Part shown: positions 1 through 6,162 of the stretch, piece by piece | Position numbering within the stretch: position 1 is the stretch's first letter | Layout: each line of letters opens with the position of its first letter | NCBI GenBank assembly: GCA_023301205.1 | Contig: JALZVC010000054.1 | Coordinates: 1-6,521, forward strand | Source of the DNA: Flavobacteriaceae bacterium | GTDB taxonomy: Bacteria; Bacteroidota; Bacteroidia; Flavobacteriales; Flavobacteriaceae | Direction: 5' to 3' | Length of the DNA: 6,521 bases | Position numbers and translations under genes: made by a program | Notes under the pieces: model-generated | The model's input: the letters and a program-made list of their open reading frames with translations, nothing else | Database searches by the model: none | Told to the model about the DNA's origin: nothing

Positions 1-2336
1 CCATCAGATCTGTTCTCTCCTTGATACAATGCATCACCACCAAATCGAGTTCCTGTAGGTTGCTGGTAAGCGGCTTGATAGGCAGTAGGAGGTGAGAACA
101 CCTTTAGACTTTCATTAAGTACCGATTTGTTTTTTGCGATTGCTCTTAAAGGTCTAAGGTCGTCTAATACCCAAGCAGCTCTCCCAAAAGTTCCAATCAC
201 CAAGTCGTGTTCGCGCGGATGAATTACTAAATCTTTAACAGACACGGTAGGAAAACCATTGGTGTATTTTTCCCAAGTAAATCCTGCGTTGATAGAATAA
301 TATAAACCGTCATCTGTACCCAAAAACATTAAATTGTTTTCTATAGGATCTTCTACAATGCATAAGGCATAACTTTCTGTGTCTTTTTCGTTCACAATAC
401 GACGCCAAGATCTCCCGTAGTCATCAGTTCTATAGGCATATGGACTGTAATTAAAACGCCTGTAGTCATTTGCTACAAGAAGCGCAGCTCCTTTTTTGGT
501 TTTACTTGCTTTTATTTGAGTGATCCAACTCCCATCAGGTAGGGTAGGTAATCTTGAAACTTCTTCCCAAGTACCGCCACCATTTTGAGTAACATGAACC
601 CGACCATCATCTGTACCTGCATAAATCACATTTTTTTCTACAGGAGATGGTTCTATGACTAATATGGTAGTATAATTTTCTGCACCAGTAGCGTCCATTG
701 TAAGGCCACCACTTTCGCCTTGTTTTTGTTTTTTTGGATCATTTGTAGTTAAATCTGGTGAGATCACTGTCCATGTTAATCCCTTGTCTGTAGATTTATG
801 AACAAACTGACTACCAAAGTAGACCGTATTATTATCAAAAGGATCAATGTTTATCGCACTGTTCCAGTTAAAGCGGAGTTTTACATCTGGATCTGCATGG
901 GTAGGCTTTACGGAATAGTTGTTACCAGTCTGCCAATCATAGCGACTCACAGATCCTTGCTGGCTCATACTCCAACCATAGCGGCTATCATCACGGTCTG
1001 GTACAACATCAAAGCCGTCACCAAAACTAATTTCTTGCCAGTAGCTATTTCGTATTCCTTGTGCCTTCCAAACGTAAGCTGGGCCTCTCCAACTACCATT
1101 ATCTTGCATACCACCGTATACATTATAAGGAAACTCATTATCTACATTTATATGGTAAAACTGCGCAACAGGCAGATTGCCTATAAAGCGCCACGTCTTC
1201 CCACCATCGTGGGTAATGTTTAATCCTCCATCATTACCATCCATCATAAAACTGCCATCTTCTGGGTGTATCCACCAAGCGTGATGATCTGGGTGTACAC
1301 CGTTATCTACGCCATAAGCCCCCATCAATTGATTAAAGTTTTTTCCACCATCCTCAGATACATTAACGTATGTAAATACAGAGAACACCCGATTTTCATT
1401 CTGAGGATCTACAAATATGTCACTGTAATAGAAGGGTCTGTTCCCTATGTCACTCTTATCATTTATTTTTTTCCAATTAAAACCACCATCTTCAGATTTG
1501 TATAAGGCATTCTTTTTTGCCTCTACCAGTGCATAGATAATATCTGGTTTGTTAGGCGCTATAGATAGACCAATACGGCCTAACTCGCCTTTAGGTAATC
1601 CATCTTTATCGGTGCGTTCTTCCCAAGTATCGCCGCCATCGTGCGTTACAAAAAGACCAGAACCGTCGCCACCACTTCTAAAAAACCAAGGATCACGCTT
1701 ATGATCCCACATCGCGACTAGTAATTTGTTTGGGTTAGAAGGATCCATTACCATATCTGCAACTCCGGTAGTTTTATTTTGATATAAAATTTTATCCCAG
1801 GTTTTCCCTCCATCTTTCGTTTTAAAAACACCACGTTCTTCGTGAACACCCCAAGGAGAACCAATGGCCCCTATATACACCGTATTAGGATCTGTAGGAT
1901 CAATCAATATTTTATGGATATGTCTTGTTTTTTCAAGACCCATTGCCATCCAGTTTTTACCACCATCAAGTGACTTGTAAACACCATAACCACCGTTAAG
2001 ACTATTACGCGGATTCCCTTCTCCCGTTCCCACCCAAATTACAGAGGGATTTGACTGTGTAATTGCAACCGCACCAATGGAGGCAGTTACTTGATTATCA
2101 AAAATAGGGTCCCATTTAATCCCACCACTTGTAGATTTCCAGAGTCCACCCGATGCGGTACCTACGTACATTACATCTGGATTTGAAGTAACTACATCGA
2201 TAGACGTAACACGACCAGACATACCGCCTGGGCCTATATTTCTAGGTTTCATTTCTTGAAGTAACGAATTTGTTAACCCTTGTGACTGTGCGGTAGAGAA
2301 GATGCATAAAAGCATCAAAAAGAGAATTTTTTTCAT
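1..2336 (-). CDS. Secreted VPS10/sortilin-like BNR-repeat beta-propeller protein, 3' end outside the window
   Basis: An uninterrupted reading frame starts with ATG at 2336 and stays open to the left edge (778 codons, no stop), so the C-terminus is missing. Residues 1-16 form a signal peptide (MKK, a hydrophobic stretch, then S-T-A before Gln17), so the protein should be exported. The mature part carries eleven BNR/Asp-box motifs (S/T-x-D-x-G-x-x-W type) near residues 67, 121, 172, 230, 280, 326, 374, 514, 582, 636 and 680, for example KSLDGGKNW and KTKDGGKTW. This spacing and order match the Sortilin/VPS10-type proteins annotated in Bacteroidetes as glycosyl hydrolases or WD40/YVTN/BNR-like proteins, usually about 1000 residues or more, so roughly a quarter is probably missing. 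Asp-boxes are structural, so enzymatic activity is not shown; catalytic, adhesive or peptide-binding roles are all possible. Any type IX secretion signal would lie in the missing part. It is divergent from the vWA gene. Confidence 0.9.
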   Translation of the reverse strand, partial: MKKILFLMLLCIFSTAQSQGLTNSLLQEMKPRNIGPGGMSGRVTSIDVVTSNPDVMYVGTASGGLWKSTSGGIKWDPIFDNQVTASIGAVAITQSNPSVIWVGTGEGNPRNSLNGGYGVYKSLDGGKNWMAMGLEKTRHIHKILIDPTDPNTVYIGAIGSPWGVHEERGVFKTKDGGKTWDKILYQNKTTGVADMVMDPSNPNKLLVAMWDHKRDPWFFRSGGDGSGLFVTHDGGDTWEERTDKDGLPKGELGRIGLSIAPNKPDIIYALVEAKKNALYKSEDGGFNWKKINDKSDIGNRPFYYSDIFVDPQNENRVFSVFTYVNVSEDGGKNFNQLMGAYGVDNGVHPDHHAWWIHPEDGSFMMDGNDGGLNITHDGGKTWRFIGNLPVAQFYHINVDNEFPYNVYGGMQDNGSWRGPAYVWKAQGIRNSYWQEISFGDGFDVVPDRDDSRYGWSMSQQGSVSRYDWQTGNNYSVKPTHADPDVKLRFNWNSAINIDPFDNNTVYFGSQFVHKSTDKGLTWTVISPDLTTNDPKKQKQGESGGLTMDATGAENYTTILVIEPSPVEKNVIYAGTDDGRVHVTQNGGGTWEEVSRLPTLPDGSWITQIKASKTKKGAALLVANDYRRFNYSPYAYRTDDYGRSWRRIVNEKDTESYALCIVEDPIENNLMFLGTDDGLYYSINAGFTWEKYTNGFPTVSVKDLVIHPREHDLVIGTFGRAAWVLDDLRPLRAIAKNKSVLNESLKVFSPPTAYQAAYQQPTGTRFGGDALYQGENRSD

Positions 2337-2530
2337 CGGAAATATGTACGATTAATTAAGCCTTAAAGATAAAAAAAACTAGTTCAATACTTGTTAAATT
2401 ATTCACATAACCGTTACCTATAATGAATAAATTTAGTTCTATTTAGCATTTCCGAAGAAAATGAAACAATGCATATTTGTTTAACAATATTTTAGGGGCG
2501 TTCAACTGTAAATTGTAGTAATTTTATAAA
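2337..2530. promoter_or_regulatory. Divergent intergenic region with weak promoter candidates
   Basis: This AT-rich gap of 194 bases separates two divergent genes and must hold a promoter for each. On the plus strand, CATATTTG at 2472-2479 matches the Bacteroidetes -7 consensus TAnnTTTG at 7 of 8 positions, but no convincing TTG-type -33 element lies at the right distance. On the minus strand, TATCTTTA near 2366-2373 is also a 7 of 8 match, with a TTG about 13 bases upstream, which is too close. Neither start codon (2336 minus, 2531 plus) has a clear Shine-Dalgarno sequence, as is common in this phylum. The region is supported by gene layout; the exact promoter sites are guesses. Confidence 0.35.
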
Positions 2531-3697
2531 ATGTCTAAAGAGCAAAACAATTCGCTAAATCCCAACTTTAAAACTGGGTTTATCTTTACCAAACATACCC
2601 CAAAAGAGAAGTCTATTTTTGATCGGCTTTTTGAGGTTTTTCAAGAGTTAATCACGCATACTTCTGGTGACTTTGATGAAGCTATAGACTGGCTACGGCA
2701 ATTGGATGATGAATATAAATTGACCACAGAAGCGTATACCATAGAAGACTTTATACAAGAGTTAAAAGACCGCGGTTTTATTAGAGAAGAGTTTCGTCCA
2801 GATGGAAAAGGTGGGGATAAAGGCGATGGTAAAGGAGGTGTTTCTATTACAGAAAAGCTAGAAAGAGCACTTCGGAAACGTGCCTTAGAACAAATATTTG
2901 GTAAAATAAAAAGAAGTGGTCAGGGTAATCACAAGACAAAATATGTAGGAAGTGGTGATGAACAATCTGGAGATTTTAGGAACTACCAGTTTGGAGATTC
3001 ATTAGACCAAATATCTATGACCGAAAGCATTAAAAATGCTCAGATTAACAATGGGATAGGGGAGTTTCGCTTGACAGAAAATGACCTTGTGGTCGAAGAG
3101 TCAATGCACAAATCGCAAATGAGTACGGTATTAATGATTGATATTAGTCATTCTATGATTTTATATGGTGAAGATAGAATCACACCCGCTAAGAAAGTAG
3201 CTATGGCACTAGCCGAGTTGATTACTACCCGATACCCAAAGGATACGCTCGATATTTTAGTGTTTGGTAACGATGCCTGGCCCATAAAAATTAAAGAGTT
3301 ACCTTATCTTAATGTGGGGCCTTATCATACTAATACTGTTGCAGGGTTACAACTAGCAATGGATATGCTTCGACGAAAAAGAAATACCAACAAGCAAATA
3401 TTTATGATTACAGATGGTAAGCCTAGTTGCCTGCGCTTACCAGATGGGAGGTATTATAAAAACAGTAACGGCCTAGACGAGCATATTGTAAATAAGTGTT
3501 ATATAATGGCTAGACAAGCCAGAAAAATGCATATTCCGATCACGACGTTTATGATTGCAAGTGATCCTTATTTGCAACAGTTTGTAGATGAATTTACAGA
3601 AGCAAATCGAGGTAAAGCCTTTTACACGGGGCTCGAAGGACTAGGGGAGATGATATTTACAGATTATGAGAACAATAGGAAGAAGAAGTTACGGTAG
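2531..3697 (+). CDS. vWA-domain protein, partner of MoxR/ChlI-like AAA+ ATPase
   Basis: This 388-residue protein has a C-terminal von Willebrand factor A domain (about residues 197-380). The metal-binding MIDAS site looks complete: D204-x-S206-x-S208 (DISHS), a Thr at 267 or 269 (HTNT), and D295 in ITDGKPS. The N-terminal half is mostly helical (about 25-85). A Gly/Lys/Asp-rich linker at about 89-103 precedes a conserved middle segment containing QGNHKT and FGDSLDQ. There is no signal peptide or membrane segment, so it should be cytoplasmic. The sequence resembles a highly conserved Bacteroidetes vWA family that occurs beside magnesium-chelatase-I-like ATPases, comparable to the Rv0958/Rv0959 pair of mycobacteria. 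By analogy with BchD and other MoxR-associated vWA proteins, it probably binds substrate or couples the ATPase to its target through the MIDAS metal; the substrate is unknown. The AAA+ gene follows on the same strand after a 445-base gap that holds the four-helix-bundle element. Confidence 0.9.
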   Translation: MSKEQNNSLNPNFKTGFIFTKHTPKEKSIFDRLFEVFQELITHTSGDFDEAIDWLRQLDDEYKLTTEAYTIEDFIQELKDRGFIREEFRPDGKGGDKGDGKGGVSITEKLERALRKRALEQIFGKIKRSGQGNHKTKYVGSGDEQSGDFRNYQFGDSLDQISMTESIKNAQINNGIGEFRLTENDLVVEESMHKSQMSTVLMIDISHSMILYGEDRITPAKKVAMALAELITTRYPKDTLDILVFGNDAWPIKIKELPYLNVGPYHTNTVAGLQLAMDMLRRKRNTNKQIFMITDGKPSCLRLPDGRYYKNSNGLDEHIVNKCYIMARQARKMHIPITTFMIASDPYLQQFVDEFTEANRGKAFYTGLEGLGEMIFTDYENNRKKKLR

Positions 3698-3700
3698 TTA

Positions 3701-3732
3701 AGAACAAAGAGAAAAGAGCAAAGAGCAAAGAG
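3701..3732 (+). repeat. Left arm of 32-bp inverted repeat
   Basis: This purine-rich arm is the imperfect reverse complement of 4099-4130: 27 of 32 positions match without gaps, and two of the five mismatches become G-U pairs in RNA. It begins 3 bases after the vWA stop codon and ends 12 bases before the four-helix-bundle start codon. It could form a stem of about 30 base pairs closing a loop of about 366 bases in the transcript. Confidence 0.75.
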
Positions 3733-3733
3733 A
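3706..3733 (+). repeat. Four tandem 7-bp units, AAAGAG(A/C)
   Basis: Four consecutive heptamers are present: AAAGAGA (3706), AAAGAGC (3713), AAAGAGC (3720) and AAAGAGA (3727). A degenerate fifth unit, TAAGAAC, precedes them at 3699. The array makes up most of the left arm of the inverted repeat. The right arm keeps a degenerate version of the same 7-base periodicity in reverse complement. Such arrays can change length by slippage. Confidence 0.75.
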
Positions 3734-3744
3734 AATTATTTGAG

Positions 3745-4161
3745 ATGAAGAAAAGGCATAATTTTAAGAATATGAAAATTTGGAAATCTGCTCTTGATAT
3801 TTCATTTTTAATTTCAGATGTATTAGTTAAGTTTCCTAAAGAAGAACAATATAATCTTACGTCAAAGATGAGCAGGTGTTCTATTTCAATGCCAAGTAAT
3901 ATTTCTGAAGGTTCAGCTAGAACAAATAAAAGCTTTAGCCATTTTATTGATATATCTTTAGGTTCATCATTTGAATTATATACTCAAATATTGATTGCAC
4001 AACATAAAAAAATTATTACACCAGAAAAAGTAAGAGAACTCGAAGAAAAAATAGAAGAATGGCAGAGAATGACAACAAGTTTTCAAAACAGCTTGGATGT
4101 CTTTTTTCTTTGTTCTTTTCTCTTTTTTCTAAAAACACGCATATGGAAATTAAAAATATAA
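3745..4161 (+). CDS. Four-helix-bundle protein (S23 / 23S rRNA intervening-sequence protein family)
   Basis: This 138-residue protein has the family hallmarks: HNFKNMKIW near the N-terminus (5-13), FPKEEQYNLTSKMSR (30-44), SMPSNISEGSAR (48-59) and HFIDISLGSSFEL (67-79), followed by a charged helix at about 93-117. These correspond to the four helices of proteins encoded in 23S rRNA intervening sequences and of the related Avd proteins of diversity-generating retroelements. The known fold is a small basic oligomer thought to bind nucleic acid; its cellular role is not settled. The core ends at about residue 118. Residues 119-138 (hydrophobic, VFFLCSFLFF then TRIWKLKI) come from translation of the right inverted-repeat arm and the start of the next gene, so they are probably not part of the conserved fold. 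The frame overlaps the AAA+ gene by 19 bases. The start at 3745 is chosen because it keeps the conserved HNFKN segment. Confidence 0.85.
   Translation: MKKRHNFKNMKIWKSALDISFLISDVLVKFPKEEQYNLTSKMSRCSISMPSNISEGSARTNKSFSHFIDISLGSSFELYTQILIAQHKKIITPEKVRELEEKIEEWQRMTTSFQNSLDVFFLCSFLFFLKTRIWKLKI
4099..4130 (+). repeat. Right arm of 32-bp inverted repeat
   Basis: This pyrimidine-rich arm pairs with 3701-3732. It is read through as codons 119-129 of the four-helix-bundle ORF and ends 12 bases before the preferred AAA+ start codon at 4143. If the stem forms in mRNA, it sits directly against the translation-initiation region of the ATPase gene, and it may be an RNase III substrate. Confidence 0.75.
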
Positions 4162-5606
4162 AAACACTTGGCCAACTTAAAAAAGCTGGCTACGAATACA
4201 AATCTGTTAAAGAAGAATTACGTAGAAATTTGCTTCAAAAGATGATGCAGAAAGAAACGATCTTTGAAGGAATACACGGTTATGAGTACTCGGTAATCCC
4301 AGAATTGGAACGTGCTATTTTATCGAAGCATAACATCAACTTGTTAGGGTTAAGAGGACAGGCAAAAACAAGACTTGCCCGACAGATGATTACCTTATTA
4401 GATGAATATATCCCGATGGTAGAAGGAAGCGAAATTAACGATGATCCCTTGAAACCTATATCGCGCTATGCAACAAATCTCCTAGAAGAAAAAGGGGATG
4501 CTACGCCAATAAGTTGGCTGCATAGAGACCACCGTTTTGCAGAAAAACTAGCAACGCCAGATGTTACTGTGGCAGATTTAATAGGCGATGTAGATCCTAT
4601 AAAAGCCGCAAATTTAAAATTGAATTATGCGGATGATCGTGTTATCCATTTTGGTATGATACCACGTGCTAACCGCTGTATTTTTGTTATAAATGAGCTC
4701 CCAGATTTACAGGCTCGTATTCAAGTGGCGCTCTTTAATATTTTACAAGAAGGCGATGTTCAAATTAGAGGGTTTGCATTGCGCTTACCTTTAGATATTC
4801 AATTTGTGTTTACAGCAAACCCAGAAGATTATACAAATAGAGGGAGTATTGTTACTCCATTAAAAGATAGAATAGGGTCGCAGATTCTTACGCATTATCC
4901 TGAAACGCTAGAGATTGCACGTGCAATTACTGAACAAGAAACTGCAGAAGCGGCAAAAGAAAAATCTAATATATATATCCCAGAATTAGCAAAAGACATT
5001 CTAGAGCAAATAAGTTTTGAAGCCAGAGAAAGTGAGTTTATTGACGCGAAGAGTGGTGTCAGTGCTCGATTGAGTATTACAGCATTCCAAAATCTATTGA
5101 GTACAGCAGAACGAAGAGGATTAATAAATGGTAACTTAGAAACAAGTGTTAGGGTAAGTGATTTTCTTGGTGTCATTCCGGCCATAACTGGAAAGGTAGA
5201 ACTCGTGTATGAAGGAGAGCAAGAGGGTGCTAATGAAGTGGCTAAGCAATTAGTAGCAGATGCTATTAAAACAGAATTTTTAAATATTTTCCCTAAGATA
5301 GAAAAACTACAAAAAGAAGGAGATCACGATCCTTATCAAGATATTGTGAATTGGTTTTTTGAGCAAAGTAGTTTTGAATTGCTAGATACCTTAGATGATA
5401 CAGCGTATCAACTGCAACTAGATAGAATAGAGCCCCTAGATGATCTTATTGATACCTATGCTAAAGATGTTCCAGAAGAGGATATTCCGTTTTTAAAAGA
5501 GTTTATATTGTGGTCTTTAGTAGAGATGAAAAAACTCAGTAAATATAATCTTACAGATGGGATACGTTTTAAAGATGTTTATGGAGGATATATTAGTGGG
5601 TTGTAG
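4143..5606 (+). CDS. MoxR / magnesium-chelatase-subunit-I-like AAA+ ATPase
   Basis: This 487-residue cytoplasmic ATPase should form a hexameric ring that remodels a target together with the vWA protein. Visible motifs are Walker A GLRGQAKT (69-76, Lys75), Walker B CIFVINEL (179-186, with Asn183-Glu184 in place of Asp-Glu), sensor 1 TANPEDYTNRG (Asn226), a candidate arginine finger in TPLKDR (Arg243) and a sensor 2 Arg in SGVSARLS (Arg309). A long helical C-terminal region follows. The INELPDL form of Walker B and the PEDYTNRG segment are what I would expect of the ChlI-like, non-chelatase branch, as in mycobacterial Rv0958. The frame is open back to an ATG at 4059, but the 28 extra residues are only the inverted-repeat arm in another frame (CLFSLFFSLFS), so the start at 4143 (MEIKNIKTLGQLKKAGY) is preferred. 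The magnesium-chelatase name reflects homology; no tetrapyrrole genes are nearby. Confidence 0.92.
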   Translation: MEIKNIKTLGQLKKAGYEYKSVKEELRRNLLQKMMQKETIFEGIHGYEYSVIPELERAILSKHNINLLGLRGQAKTRLARQMITLLDEYIPMVEGSEINDDPLKPISRYATNLLEEKGDATPISWLHRDHRFAEKLATPDVTVADLIGDVDPIKAANLKLNYADDRVIHFGMIPRANRCIFVINELPDLQARIQVALFNILQEGDVQIRGFALRLPLDIQFVFTANPEDYTNRGSIVTPLKDRIGSQILTHYPETLEIARAITEQETAEAAKEKSNIYIPELAKDILEQISFEARESEFIDAKSGVSARLSITAFQNLLSTAERRGLINGNLETSVRVSDFLGVIPAITGKVELVYEGEQEGANEVAKQLVADAIKTEFLNIFPKIEKLQKEGDHDPYQDIVNWFFEQSSFELLDTLDDTAYQLQLDRIEPLDDLIDTYAKDVPEEDIPFLKEFILWSLVEMKKLSKYNLTDGIRFKDVYGGYISGL

Positions 5607-5627
5607 ACCAAAAAAATCTAACAAATA

Positions 5628-5654
5628 AAAAAAGCCGCAATTTGCGGCTTTTTC
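5628..5654. terminator. Bidirectional Rho-independent terminator
   Basis: A GC-rich stem, GCCGC (5634-5638) with GCGGC (5644-5648), closes a 5-base loop. It is flanked by an A-tract on the left (from 5628) and a T-tract on the right (5649-5653, continuing T-rich to 5658), which extend the stem. It starts about 20 bases after the AAA+ stop codon and lies about 17 bases beyond the stop of the convergent LysM gene. The A and T tracts make it usable on both strands. Confidence 0.9.
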
Positions 5655-5670
5655 TTTTCTTAAGTTCTGA

Positions 5671-6048
5671 CTATAAGTTAGGAATCACTAACTCTTGTCC
5701 TGGATGAATTACATCTGGGCTTTTAAGTTGATTTGTGTTCGCTTGAAAAATAGCGTTGTATTTCATGGGGTCTTTATAGTAATGCTTTGCAATTTTACTT
5801 AAAGATTCACCGCTTGCAACTGTATGACGCGCAAAAACAGACTCATCTGCCACGCTAATGTTTGCTACAATATCAGCAGGGCTTTCACCACCTGCAGATT
5901 TGATTGCATCCCATAGAAGGTTTTTTTCATGTGGAGTGTTTGCAGTACCTGTAACGTGTAAAACACCATTTTCTTCTTTGATGTCTCCATTTTGAATACT
6001 TAATTTTTCACCAAGCTCTAAAACGCTTGCATATTTTGCTTTAACCAT
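5671..6048 (-). CDS. BON-like + LysM domain protein, Kbp/YgaU-like
   Basis: This 125-residue protein has no signal peptide, so it should be cytoplasmic. Residues about 8-70 resemble a BON-type domain (ENGVLHVTGTANT followed by a helix). Residues about 74-123 are a LysM domain (HTVASGESLSKIAKHYY, then LKSPDVIHPGQELVIP). The LysM half aligns closely, from memory, with E. coli Kbp (YgaU), whose end reads KSPDKIYPGQVLRIP. Kbp is a 149-residue cytoplasmic potassium-binding protein with the same BON-LysM order; this copy is about 24 residues shorter, mainly at the N-terminus. Potassium binding is plausible but not shown. LysM usually binds peptidoglycan, which is unlikely here without export. It is transcribed alone, converges on the AAA+ gene and shares its terminator. 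The start MVKAKYAS is the only sensible one, with an AT-rich leader and no clear Shine-Dalgarno sequence. Confidence 0.88.
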   Translation of the reverse strand: MVKAKYASVLELGEKLSIQNGDIKEENGVLHVTGTANTPHEKNLLWDAIKSAGGESPADIVANISVADESVFARHTVASGESLSKIAKHYYKDPMKYNAIFQANTNQLKSPDVIHPGQELVIPNL

Positions 6049-6162
6049 TGTTTTATATTTTAAGTGTTAATATATTGATATAAATATACAAAAACTAAGC
6101 TTAGGTTAGCTATAGCACGACAAACTTTTAGAAACCTTTCGCTAAAATTGACATTTTTTTGG
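6049..6162 (-). promoter_or_regulatory. Upstream region of the LysM gene with a palindrome
   Basis: This 114-base AT-rich gap should contain the promoter of the LysM gene. On the minus strand, TATATTTA matches the Bacteroidetes -7 consensus TAnnTTTG at 7 of 8 positions, without a well-spaced -33 element. Just upstream of it, CTAAGCTTAG at 6095-6104 is a perfect 10-bp palindrome, extendable to 16 bp with one mismatched pair (6092-6107). Its position would suit an operator, but no regulator is identified. Confidence 0.35.

Larger units (their letters stand above)
3699..4133 (+). mobile_element. Putative intervening-sequence (IVS)-like element: four-helix-bundle ORF inside a long inverted repeat
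   Basis: A four-helix-bundle (S23/IVP-type) gene is enclosed by inverted repeats at 3701-3732 and 4099-4130. Two further T-A pairs lie just outside (3698-3699 with 4132-4133). The known relatives of this architecture are the intervening sequences in bacterial 23S rRNA genes, which have a terminal stem cut by RNase III and sometimes encode this protein. No rRNA sequence flanks this copy; it sits between the stop codon of the vWA gene (3697) and the start of the AAA+ gene (4143). No transposase or clear target-site duplication is visible, so mobility is inferred from the architecture, and the exact ends are uncertain. Confidence 0.5.

Noticed and set aside
798..1505. Plus-strand open frames at 798-1223 and 1266-1505
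   Set aside because: They lie entirely antisense to the continuous BNR-repeat reading frame, have no recognisable domain and show odd Ile/Thr/Tyr-rich composition; they are shadows.
3701..4130. A true 23S rRNA gene interrupted by an intervening sequence
   Set aside because: The flanks are clear protein-coding genes (vWA and AAA+), with no rRNA-like sequence on either side.
3699..4137. TAAGAACA (3699-3706) and TAAAAACA (4130-4137) as a target-site duplication around the four-helix-bundle element
   Set aside because: Seven of eight bases agree, but both lie in A-rich repeat sequence where such a match is expected by chance, and the left one overlaps the heptamer array.
3745..4161. Avd accessory protein of a diversity-generating retroelement
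   Set aside because: Avd shares the fold, but no reverse transcriptase, template repeat or variable repeat is present nearby.
4895..5185. Minus-strand open frame of 96 codons
   Set aside because: It is antisense within the AAA+ gene, over its well-conserved sensor 2 region, and its Ser/Leu/Ala-rich product matches no family I know.
6126..6147. Hairpin TTTTAG / CTAAAA as terminator of the ABC ATPase gene
   Set aside because: The stem is only six mostly A-T pairs and is not followed by a T-run in the direction of transcription.
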